64,000 bases of DNA, taken from contig JADZAE010000067.1 in NCBI GenBank assembly GCA_020852715.1, positions 1 through 64,000 of the forward strand, written 5' to 3'. Made by a program: the position numbers and the translations under genes. Every line of letters begins with the position of its first letter. Position 1 is the stretch's first letter. The notes beneath the pieces were generated by a model that was not told where the DNA came from, searched no databases, and was given only the letters and a program-made list of their open reading frames with translations. Origin of the DNA: Deltaproteobacteria bacterium. Its GTDB lineage: Bacteria > Bdellovibrionota_C > UBA2361 > SZUA-149 > JADZAE01. This document shows positions 45,790 to 53,984 of this stretch, one piece after another.

Positions 45790-46633
45790 TTTAATTGTAT
45801 TTAACCCGATCTCCGGAAAAGGCCAGGGAAAGAAGCAGGCGCTAATTTTAGCGACTATGCTCCGAGCTCAGGGAGAAGAAAGCCAAAGCGTCGGCACTGA
45901 ACAATTGGAGAGTATCGATTGGGGAGTAGTTACAAAAATTATAGTTGTCGGCGGGGATGGCACGTTGCTGAAAGTTCTTCCTTATGCGCTTAATCAGCAA
46001 AAACCTGTTTGTATGTATCCCGCTGGGTATCAGTGCCTTTTTGCTCGTGAATTTAATTATCCTAAAGACCATGCAAAATTTTTAGCTCGTATTCTGCGCG
46101 GTCAGGTGGAAAAATTTCAGGTGGGGTTAGCTAACGATCACCCCTTTTGCTCAATGACCAGTGTGGGGGTTGATAGCGCTGTGATAAAGTATTTGGACCA
46201 GACAAGAAAAGGGCCAATTACCTCGCTTACTTATCCTTGGGCGACATTTAAAACCTTGTTTTCCTATCGAGCTTCGGTTCTTACAGTGCACGCCAATGGT
46301 GAGCTTATTATTGATGCCCGGAGGGGGTATTTAATAGTCGGCAATAATCCTCAATATGCGCTGGGCCTTAAAATGATTCCGGAGGCTCAAATGAAAAGTG
46401 AAGTATTTGCAATACGCTTTGTGCCTTGTAAACATGGCTTAGACTTCTTGTTAAAAACCATTTTTGCTTTGCTTACCGGTCGTTGGAATAAATATCCGCT
46501 GCATTTTGCCGGAGACATAACGGTATCTGCCGATAGTAAGAGCCAAATTGCCGCACAAAGCGATGGTGATTTTATCGGTGACTTACCCTTACATATTGTC
46601 AAAAGTAAGCAGAAATTATTGGTAATTATTTAG
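45782..46633 (+). CDS. Diacylglycerol-kinase-catalytic-domain lipid kinase
   Basis: 283 residues of the DAGK/sphingosine-kinase fold: VFNPISGKGQGKK (phosphate loop, about 6-18), VVGGDGTLLKVL with GGDG at 57-60, and the C-terminal beta-sandwich ending AQSDGDFIGDLPLHIV. The usual GTxND substrate motif is replaced by YPAGYQCLFAREF: LFAREF keeps the family layout, but the G-T-x-N residues differ, so substrate specificity may be unusual. It could phosphorylate diacylglycerol or another lipid at the inner membrane. Its start overlaps the last codons of tspO if that gene is read to 45789. Confidence 0.85.
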   Translation: MASLIVFNPISGKGQGKKQALILATMLRAQGEESQSVGTEQLESIDWGVVTKIIVVGGDGTLLKVLPYALNQQKPVCMYPAGYQCLFAREFNYPKDHAKFLARILRGQVEKFQVGLANDHPFCSMTSVGVDSAVIKYLDQTRKGPITSLTYPWATFKTLFSYRASVLTVHANGELIIDARRGYLIVGNNPQYALGLKMIPEAQMKSEVFAIRFVPCKHGLDFLLKTIFALLTGRWNKYPLHFAGDITVSADSKSQIAAQSDGDFIGDLPLHIVKSKQKLLVII

Positions 46634-46828
46634 CTGACAATGTTTGCTCTGTAGGGAGAAATAGTGCTATGCGTTTGCTGTTCAGTTCTGTAATTTTTTG
46701 CCACGAGTAGTGAAGGTTTATCCAATGCCGCTTGTTTTTGAAAAGAAGCGGCACAAGATAGGAGAGAGAAGGTTTTTTGTCTGCGCCGCGATTGATTTCA
46801 GTCGATAATCCTCAAAAAAAGGAGAGAG

Positions 46829-47449
46829 ATGATGGGTCATTCCGTAATCATCGTTATCTTCTTTGAAGCACTGGGCATAATCAGAGATACTGCACGCTTA
46901 AAGGAGTTAAAAGAATTTCTGCTTGAGTATAATGAGATGCTTTTTGACGATGAGCAGCTTTGGAGCGAGGAAGAAGAAGAGGAAGAAGAGTGGAAACACT
47001 TTGAGTCTGTGGTTGCTAAAAGCCACGAAAAGGAAAGATATATTCCTCCTCCTAGCGCTGAAGATTTGGCTGATTCATTTTTGCAAACAGTAGGTCTGGC
47101 AATCAGTGAAGTAAGCGGTGACTCGCCTATGGAGGAACTGCCTGAAAATGATGTTGAGTTTACCAAGCTGGACGGAAATGAGGACAATAGCTCTTACTGC
47201 AACGTTGATTTCAACGCTGAGGGCAATGCCATTCTTTCTTTTGAAAAGAATGAGGAAGCCATCAAGTTTCTGAAAAGATGGGTTGGGGAGTGTGAAGGAA
47301 TATTTGCCTATGTCCAGGGGCCGCCTATCGAACTTAGCGACAAGGCGCTGGATTTTAAGGCTCTCAATCGATCGACCAAGGAGCATAATCGATTAGAGAA
47401 AGAACTTCGGCAAATCTTCCAAAAGATACGCCGGCGCAAAAAGCGTTAA
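46829..47449 (+). CDS. Hypothetical acidic protein
   Basis: 206 residues; the family is not recognised. The N-terminal hydrophobic stretch is short (SVIIVIFFEALGI) and is followed by an extremely acidic segment (WSEEEEEEEEW, about 45-55), a Pro-rich YIPPPSAEDL and a very basic C-terminal end (FQKIRRRKKR). The latter half has predicted alpha/beta character and a Trp/Cys pair in RWVGECEGIF. The acidic-to-basic charge layout suggests protein-protein or nucleic-acid-linked interactions, but this is only inference. GGAGAG lies 5-10 bases before the start; a second ATG follows at 46832. Confidence 0.65.
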   Translation: MMGHSVIIVIFFEALGIIRDTARLKELKEFLLEYNEMLFDDEQLWSEEEEEEEEWKHFESVVAKSHEKERYIPPPSAEDLADSFLQTVGLAISEVSGDSPMEELPENDVEFTKLDGNEDNSSYCNVDFNAEGNAILSFEKNEEAIKFLKRWVGECEGIFAYVQGPPIELSDKALDFKALNRSTKEHNRLEKELRQIFQKIRRRKKR

Positions 47450-47458
47450 CTCTGGCAG

Positions 47459-47498
47459 GGCCAAAGGTTTTTTCTGAGTTCTACTCTCTCCTTTGGCC
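47459..47498 (+). terminator. Hairpin after the acidic protein gene
   Basis: GGCCAAAGG (47459-47467) and CCTTTGGCC (47490-47498) form a perfect 9-base-pair stem around a 22-base loop. No T run follows, but T6 lies inside the loop. A possible terminator. Confidence 0.5.
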
Positions 47499-47583
47499 TC
47501 ACTTCCAAATCCTAGAATACCCTATTAGCTTTCAACATTATTCCTTCGCTGCTTAGTTTGCTCCTTGCTGTTTTTGATATCTT

Positions 47584-48290
47584 TCACGGAATCTCAAGCA
47601 GAATAGATTTCAGGTGAAAACGTTTTTCTAAATATTCAGGTAAGGGAGCAAAAGCTCTCGCCAAATGTTCATTCCAAATAAGAATATCCATGGGCAAATG
47701 AATAAGGGCCCTTTGCCTGGCTTTATCAATGAAGACTGGCATGCGATTGAGAACAACTAAAGAGCTTATTTTACGCACCGATTGTTGTGCTGCAATCTCA
47801 GCCACAAGGCGTGTATAAAAAGCGGAGAACTGATAATTTTCAGCAACTGACGCCAGGCGCAAATATTCTCGTTTATCTTCCTGGTTTATTCCCACTTTTT
47901 TAATGACAGGACAATTATCGCTTGATCACTAAGTGAGTAGTAAGGATTGCGGCGAAAATTCTTTTCCTCTTCCTCTGTTAGTCCCTATTTCCGATATAGA
48001 TCCCTGTTGTTCTTCTTAACTATTTCTAGCGTCTCATATAAAGCTATCTCTTCAGCGTCAGTGATATATCTCGAAGCTTTACCGATCAAGCAAATATTGA
48101 ACCCTGGAACAAATTTAAAAGCAAAACCTGTTGCTGTTTGCGCAGACACAATGCGCTTTAGTTCCTCGCCGAGCGCCGGATTGCGCGAGTAGGGATCAAC
48201 TTGATAGACCTTTTGCAGCCTCCTTAAATTCTTTCTGTAGCCAGCAATGTTCAACGCTCCCTGAACAACGACTGTAATGCCACCGTTTCG
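47584..48290 (-). pseudogene. Disrupted gene for an unrecognised protein
   Basis: Coding-like text runs from about 48290 (GGITVVVQGALNIAGYRKNL) through GIKR-type charged helices to HLPMDILIWNEHLARAFAPL and ends at 47584. It is broken by TAG at 47985-47987 (after NNRDLYRK) and by a one-base loss in an A run at 47895-47901 (A7 to A6) that moves SLKK into VGINQEDKREYLRLA. Repaired length would be about 235 residues. No upstream ATG with a ribosome-binding site is visible, and TGA stands at 48291-48293. The family is not recognised. Confidence 0.6.
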
Positions 48291-48354
48291 TCAAGACACA
48301 TTAGGTAAAAAATTTTGGTATAAAAAATCAAGCTACTTTTTGTTGTAATTGTTG

Positions 48355-48495
48355 CAAAACTTACCACCCCACCACCAGCAGTTACCAACAGGCTGCTACT
48401 GGCCCTATAAGGCCAGCAGCAGCCTATTGATAACTGCCCACCCCCCCATTTTCTACCTTATTGGGTGGTCTCACTCAAACTGGTGGTAGTATATA
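48355..48495. repeat. Large structured palindrome
   Basis: GCAGTTACCAACAGGCTGCT, ACTGGCC, a CTATAA loop, GGCCAGCAGCAGCC and TATTGATAACTGC form a long hairpin (48378-48437). Outer pieces CTTACCACCCCACCACCAG (from 48359) and ACTGGTGGTAGTA (48479-48491) also pair. The region between 48300 and 48794 has no supported gene otherwise. Confidence 0.65.
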
Positions 48496-48794
48496 ACTAT
48501 CGGCTGCACGCGGAAGTTCGCGCCCCGTTGCAGCTGCGCATCGAGAATATTGGCCGGCCGAAAAGAAGAAGAGCTTTCATAAGACTGGGTAAAACTTTCA
48601 GTAGCACAGTCGAGCAGTAAGAATATTTAAAAAAAAAGAGCAAATAAAGAGTTTTCATAGAAGCAGTGACCTAAGATAAAATAAATTCCTAACCAAGCAA
48701 TCGGGTATCGGTAACTGCCTGTACCTGAGAGAGTTTTTTAAAACAATACTTGCTCTTATCCTAAAGTCGAGTAGATTGGCGAGCGGGGGAGCAG

Positions 48795-49796
48795 ATGAGA
48801 GCGATAAAAGTATTACTAGGTAAACTAATTTCCAAAATGCTCGTGGTGTTGCCGCCGCTGTCTTTGGCCTATTTATCATCCGCGTTAAAAAAGAATTGCT
48901 AATCCCCGGTAACAGTGGAAGTGCTAGATTGTTTATTAAAAAAATATTCTTATGCTCAATTTAAAACGCACTTAGAGACGACTTGTCCGGATGCGATCGG
49001 CTTTACCGCTTTTACTTTTGAATTTCCTTCGGCGTTAAAAATGGCCGAGTTGGTCAAGGCGGGTAACCCCAAAATCAAGGTTGTCATTGGCGGCCCTCAG
49101 GCATCGGCGGTACCGCTTGAAGTGATGAAATATCCGCCAGTGGATTTTGTAGTTCTTACCGAAGGCGAAGATACTTTTGCTCGGCTGGTAGATGCGCTGG
49201 CTGCGGGAGATTTATCCTTTGGAGGAATTAATAACTTTGCTTATCGTCAAGGCGCTGAAGTTAAAGTTAATCCTGTGCTGCTCAGTGACGATTTTGAGGC
49301 GCTTCCATATTCTGATTTTAAAGCTATCGATTTACCGAAATATCCCAAGCTTTATCTAGCTAAAGAACATCCTTCTGCACCGATTATAACATCCCGCGGT
49401 TGTCCTTTTAGCTGCAGATTTTGTTCTGGCCCTAAGCTTTCCGGTAAAAAGTTTCGCTCTCGTTCCGCTGCGAACATCAGCGCAGAAATAAAGCATTGAA
49501 AAGAGAGGTATCAAATTAAGGAATTTCAAATTTGGGATGATAATTTTACTCTTGATAAACAACGAGCTAAAACATTTTGTGATCTGCTTATTCAAGAAAA
49601 GCTTGATTTGGCTTGGTGGTGTCCCAATGGAGTGAGGTTAGAAACCCTGGATAAGGAATTGCTAGGAAAAATGCGTGCTAGCGGTTGTTATTCCATCGCT
49701 TTTGGTATTGAGTCCGGCAGCGAGAAAATCCAGAAAGATATGAAAAAGAATTTGGATTTTAATCGCTTGATAGTAGCCAATATTAATTATGCCTGA
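48795..49796 (+). pseudogene. B12-binding radical SAM protein gene, disrupted and truncated
   Basis: One frame from the ATG at 48795 reads LPPLSLAYLSSALKKNC-*-SP, VTVEVLDCLLKK, DAIGFTAFTFEFPSALKMAE, VVIGGPQASAVP (cobalamin-binding-type domain), ITSRGCPFSCRFCSG (the radical SAM CxxxCxxC motif), EIKH-*-KERYQIKEFQIWDDN and GIESGSEKIQKDMKKN. In-frame stops are TAA at 48900-48902 and TGA at 49497-49499. It ends at 49796, before the C-terminal third of the usual domain. Relatives (BchE/hopanoid-type families) modify lipids or cofactors. The reading frame is intact between the stops, suggesting recent loss. The later TGA falls where relatives often have Leu or Trp. Confidence 0.8.
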
Positions 49797-49969
49797 TCTG
49801 CGCTTATCTTAAATGACCTTAAAAATTTCAGGTCTAAGGTGATTTGTCCAGAATTGTAAAAATTAGATAAAAACTAAGTTCAGTTTTAAGATTTGGGCTG
49901 GCTTAAATTCAAGCTATTTATTAGACTGGTGCGGCGTGTGATATTTGCTACCTATTTAGGGAGAAAATT

Positions 49970-50980
49970 ATGAAACTCAGATTAAGTTTAATGTTACTTT
50001 TACTTGCCGTGGCTGTTGTCAGCTCACCATTGGCTGCCTCTGCTCAAGATGAGAATATTACCCCAGAGCAGATAGAAGAACTTCGTAACGCCCTGAATTC
50101 CGCTATGAACGACGGTATAAATACCGTCGTAAACGGTATGATGATTTTTGGTGCGCAAAGATCTGTTTCCTCCGGAGTCTTTTCTACTAATAACATTGGC
50201 GAGGATTATGACGAAGATTTAGATGTGCAAAAACTTAACTTTGAAATGCCTTTAGCGGAAGAAGACAGTGCGCTTATCCCCTTTATTTCCGGAACGCTTA
50301 GCTCAGTTAAGATTACCAGCCAAATTCCACCCTTCATTCCGGAGACCGGGGAAAATGATTTTATGACTATTAAATCCGATACGGCGGCTATTGGTGGCGG
50401 TGTTCATTACGAAGTGGTTGAGAATCTAACATTAACCGGGGAGTTTGGTATTGCTTATAGCCATGTTGAAAATAATTACGATTACCATAACATGGTCAGC
50501 GAATATCTGATTAAACCCTTAATCGATAAACAGACTCTTAATTGGCACATGGATATGCTAACCTACATGCCTGCATTTAAGGCTCTCTATGAAATTCCAG
50601 TTGGCGAAGATAGCGCTATTAATTTGTCTGCTCGTTATTCGCATATGTTTAATGACTCCTACGATTCGTCGACTAGCGGTAAAGTCAATGTCGAATCTAA
50701 TACCGGCTTGTTACAGTCGCGGATTGAAGGCGTTACGCCCCTTTTTGGTTATAAGATCTGCGAAGATAAACTCAAAACCAGAGCTTATTTCCAACGTAGC
50801 GATACATTTGGCGATTTCCGTGACAATGGCGGTCTAGATTTCTTTTATGAGACGGGCCTTGATTTTTTTGCAGACACCAAAGATTCCAGCGAGTTGTTTT
50901 CTGAAGTTGGTTTGAGCCTAGGTTATGTTTACCGTGACGAATTTACCGGCTGGCGTGCTGGAGTATTACTAAGTTTCTAG
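49970..50980 (+). CDS. Outer-membrane beta-barrel protein (autotransporter-barrel-like)
   Basis: 336 residues. The signal peptide (1 to about 25) ends ASAQDEN. A short helical region (NITPEQIEELRNALNSAMND) precedes amphipathic beta strands through to the C terminus, which ends AGVLLSF, the terminal-Phe signature recognised by the Bam machinery. The overall plan resembles solitary autotransporter-type barrels without a passenger. Function is unknown. AGGGAGAAAA precedes the ATG and a strong terminator follows. Confidence 0.75.
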   Translation: MKLRLSLMLLLLAVAVVSSPLAASAQDENITPEQIEELRNALNSAMNDGINTVVNGMMIFGAQRSVSSGVFSTNNIGEDYDEDLDVQKLNFEMPLAEEDSALIPFISGTLSSVKITSQIPPFIPETGENDFMTIKSDTAAIGGGVHYEVVENLTLTGEFGIAYSHVENNYDYHNMVSEYLIKPLIDKQTLNWHMDMLTYMPAFKALYEIPVGEDSAINLSARYSHMFNDSYDSSTSGKVNVESNTGLLQSRIEGVTPLFGYKICEDKLKTRAYFQRSDTFGDFRDNGGLDFFYETGLDFFADTKDSSELFSEVGLSLGYVYRDEFTGWRAGVLLSF

Positions 50981-51001
50981 TTTTATATTTTCTCCTTTTT
51001 G

Positions 51002-51037
51002 GCCGATGCTAAAGTAACACTTAGCATCGGCTTTTTT
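51002..51037 (+). terminator. Strong rho-independent terminator
   Basis: GCCGATGCTAA (51002-51012) and TTAGCATCGGC (51021-51031) form an 11-base-pair stem with an 8-base loop, directly followed by TTTTTTATTT. Confidence 0.92.
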
Positions 51038-51096
51038 ATTTAAGCGTTTTCGCTTTTGGCATAGTGCTATTTATAAGGTGTAAAAACAATATTTTG

Positions 51097-51270
51097 TGAA
51101 GCGCGACCCATCTATGGTAGCGGAGCGGACAAGTGGGTCGCCTGCGGTTGGAGTATGCGAAGTAATTCCCGGCATTAGCCGCCACTGTCGTGCTTGCGCG
51201 CTAGCCCTTTAAAACTGTTCTGGGTAGGCGACCCAGATTCGGCTGCGCCGAAGTCATGGGTCGTGCTCCA
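51097..51270. repeat. Dispersed repeat family A, copy 2
   Basis: It begins GAAGCGCGACCCATCTATGG and ends CATGGGTCGTGCTCCA, with GGCATTAGCCGCCACTGTCG and GTAGGCGACCCAG inside, matching the copies at 17484 and 61535. Its left end has lost the TGG. It lies between the barrel-protein terminator and the CoA-disulfide-reductase gene. Confidence 0.75.
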
Positions 51271-51374
51271 AAACACCATAGCGATATGCATTTATATCGC
51301 GCGCCGATTTTGTTTAATTAACCCAAAAGTGCTAAATGCCTCCTCGTTAAATGAACTTCAATAGGGTTAGAATT

Positions 51375-53828
51375 ATGCAAAAGAAAAGAATAGTTATTGT
51401 TGGTGGTGTCGCCGGCGGAGCTTCGGCGGCGGCGCGAGCGAGGCGCTTATCGGAAGATGCGGAGATCATACTTATCGATAGGGGACCTTATGTGTCTTTT
51501 GCTAACTGTGGGCTTCCTTATCATATCGGCGGCGTGATCAAAGAAAGAAACCGCTTGCTGGTACAAACACCGCAAACTCTTTATGCCAATTTGTGCATTG
51601 ATGTGCGCACAGAAACCGAAGTTATGGCGATAGATCGTAGTGCTAAACAAGTTACGGTAAAAAATCTCAAGTCTGCTAACAGCGAGCAGATATCCTATGA
51701 CCAGTTAATTCTAAGTCCGGGTGCTGAGCCAATCCGTCCGCTGCTTCCCGGTAGCGATGACAAGCGCGTTTATACTCTGCGCTCAATGACTGACATGGAT
51801 GGCATTATCAGCGAGCTAGGAAGGCTTTCGTGCTGCCGCGGCTTGATTATCGGCGGCGGTTATATTGGACTTGAAATGGCAGAAGCTTTTATCGCCCGCG
51901 GGCTCGATGTGAGCATAGTGGAGCTTGCCCCGCAGGTGATGGCACCTGTAGATATTGAAATGGCTAATATCATTCATCAGCAGCTAAGGGCACATGGTGT
52001 TGATTTGAGGCTGGAAACTTCAGTGAGTGCCTTTGAGCCGCAAGCAGATAAACTTATTGCTAAATTAGATAACGGCGAAGCATTAGATTGCGGGCTTGTA
52101 ATTATGGCGATCGGCGTGCGGCCGGAAACTAAATTAGCCAAAGACTGTGGTCTGGAGCTAGGCGAGCGCGGTGGCATTAAAGTCAACGAATACATGTGCA
52201 CCAGTGACGCTGATATTTACGCTGTAGGCGATGCTGTGGAAGTCAAAGATTTCGTGCTGGGAAATAACACTTTAATTCCACTCGCCGGGCCGGCCACTCG
52301 CCAAGGGCGCATTGCGGCGGATAATATTTTTGGTCGCAGCAGCACTTACAAAGGCACGCAAGGAACAGCGGTTTGTAAAGTGTTTGACCTTTGTGTGGCT
52401 ATGACAGGCGCTAGTGAAAAGCTGCTTAAGCGACTAGGTCGTGAGTATCAAAAAGTCTATATTCATCCAGCCAATCATGCCGGCTATTATCCGGGCGCGA
52501 CGCAGCTAAGCCTGAAGCTGCTTTTTGAGCCCAGCTCAGGGAAGATTCTCGGCGCTCAAGCAGTCGGGATGGATGGGGTTGAAAAGCGCATTGATGTTAT
52601 CGCTATGGCTATTCGCGCCGGGCTAACTGTGCTGGATCTGGAAGATAGCGAGCTTTGCTATGCGCCGCCTTACGGCTCGGCCAAAGACCCGGTCAACTAT
52701 GCTGGCTTTGTGGCTAGTAATGCACTTCGCCAAGATGTGCAGCTTTGCCAAGTCGAGAATATGCTTAACCCTAAGCCCGACCAAATCCTGCTTGATGTCA
52801 GAACAGCGCAGGAAGTTAGCTTGGGAAGCATACCCGGTGCGCTTAACATCTCGCTCCAAGAACTGCGCGATCGCCACGGCGAGTTGCCTAAGGATAAAGA
52901 GCTACTTGTTTTTTGCCAAGTAGGGCTTCGTGGTTATTTAGCCTGCCGAATTTTAAGGGCGCTTGGCTATAAAGCGTACAACCTAAGCGGCGGCTACAAG
53001 ACCTACAAAATGTTTTTCCCCGGTAACACTCAAGAAAACATAAAGAAAGAAATTAAAGACGACTCGGGAACGAGCGAGATAAAAGGAGCTAAGGCCAATA
53101 TGAATACAGCTAAGGTTATCGATTGCATGGGGCTACAATGCCCGGGACCAATTATGAAGGTGGCTGAAGCGCTAAAAGCGGCTAAAGACGGCGAAGAAAT
53201 CGAAATTCACGCCTCCGATGCCGCGTTTTGTTCTGATATTCAAGGCTGGTGCGCTAGCACAGGAAACAAGTTTCTGGGCCTGAGCCAAGAGAAGGGGACT
53301 ATTAAAGCAAGAATCGTCAAAGGTGGAGCTTTAGCCGCCGCAGCTAGCCTGCCGGCGGGGAAGAAAAAAACGATAGTTGTTTTTAACGGTGACTTTGATC
53401 GCTGCATGGCAGCGTTTATTATTGCTAACGGTGCGGCTTCTATGGGTAGCGAAGTAACCATGTTTTTTACCTTTTGGGGGCTAAATGCTCTGCGCAAAAG
53501 CCAGAGCGTGCCGGTGAAGAAAAATATCATTGAGCAGATGTTTGGCTGGATGATGCCGCGCGGCGCTGACAAACTCACGCTTTCTAAAATGAACATGGCG
53601 GGCATAGGGCTAGACATGATCAAAGGCATAATGCGCAAGAAAAACGTGCAATCTCTAGCTGAGCTGATATCGGCCGCTCAAAAGCAAGGAGTGAAGCTGG
53701 TTGCTTGTTCCATGTCTATGGACTTGATGGGGCTTAAAAAAGAAGAGTTTATCGACGGAGTGGAAGAAGGCGGCGTGGCTATGTATCTGAGCAATGCTGA
53801 ACAAGGCAATGTAAATTTGTTTATTTAG
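51375..53828 (+). CDS. CoA-disulfide reductase - rhodanese - TusA - DsrE four-domain fusion
   Basis: About 817 residues from the ATG at 51375; an upstream in-frame ATG at 51351 would add eight. Domain 1 (1-450) is a pyridine nucleotide-disulfide reductase of the CoADR type: VGGVAGGASAAARARRL, redox Cys in SFANCGLPYHIGG, GGGYIGLEMAEAF and ADIYAVGDAVE. Domain 2 (about 465-555) is a rhodanese with active Cys in VFCQVGLRGYLACR. Domain 3 (about 585-655) is TusA-like, with DCMGLQCPGPIMKVAEAL. Domain 4 (about 670-815) is DsrE-like, with NGDFDRCMAAFIIANGA. Together they would reduce persulfides and pass sulfane sulfur from one module to the next in the cytoplasm. Confidence 0.95.
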   Translation: MQKKRIVIVGGVAGGASAAARARRLSEDAEIILIDRGPYVSFANCGLPYHIGGVIKERNRLLVQTPQTLYANLCIDVRTETEVMAIDRSAKQVTVKNLKSANSEQISYDQLILSPGAEPIRPLLPGSDDKRVYTLRSMTDMDGIISELGRLSCCRGLIIGGGYIGLEMAEAFIARGLDVSIVELAPQVMAPVDIEMANIIHQQLRAHGVDLRLETSVSAFEPQADKLIAKLDNGEALDCGLVIMAIGVRPETKLAKDCGLELGERGGIKVNEYMCTSDADIYAVGDAVEVKDFVLGNNTLIPLAGPATRQGRIAADNIFGRSSTYKGTQGTAVCKVFDLCVAMTGASEKLLKRLGREYQKVYIHPANHAGYYPGATQLSLKLLFEPSSGKILGAQAVGMDGVEKRIDVIAMAIRAGLTVLDLEDSELCYAPPYGSAKDPVNYAGFVASNALRQDVQLCQVENMLNPKPDQILLDVRTAQEVSLGSIPGALNISLQELRDRHGELPKDKELLVFCQVGLRGYLACRILRALGYKAYNLSGGYKTYKMFFPGNTQENIKKEIKDDSGTSEIKGAKANMNTAKVIDCMGLQCPGPIMKVAEALKAAKDGEEIEIHASDAAFCSDIQGWCASTGNKFLGLSQEKGTIKARIVKGGALAAAASLPAGKKKTIVVFNGDFDRCMAAFIIANGAASMGSEVTMFFTFWGLNALRKSQSVPVKKNIIEQMFGWMMPRGADKLTLSKMNMAGIGLDMIKGIMRKKNVQSLAELISAAQKQGVKLVACSMSMDLMGLKKEEFIDGVEEGGVAMYLSNAEQGNVNLFI

Positions 53829-53897
53829 GCGCGGGACGTGTTCTCTAGTCGTTCTGAGGTCAGAACAGATAATTTGTTTTCTTTTCTTCTTTGTTTG

Positions 53898-53924
53898 CCC
53901 GAAATGCCCGATAGTCATTTCGGG
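53898..53924. terminator. Hairpin after the sulfur-transfer fusion gene
   Basis: CCCGAAATG and CATTTCGGG form a perfect 9-base-pair stem with a 9-base loop. It lies between the fusion gene's stop and the converging glycosyltransferase gene. The tail is TAATAAAG rather than a T run. Confidence 0.5.
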
Positions 53925-53984
53925 TAATAAAGCAGAACAAGGCTGTAAACTTGTTTATCTAGCTGTGGGGCGCTAGCGCGGTCT

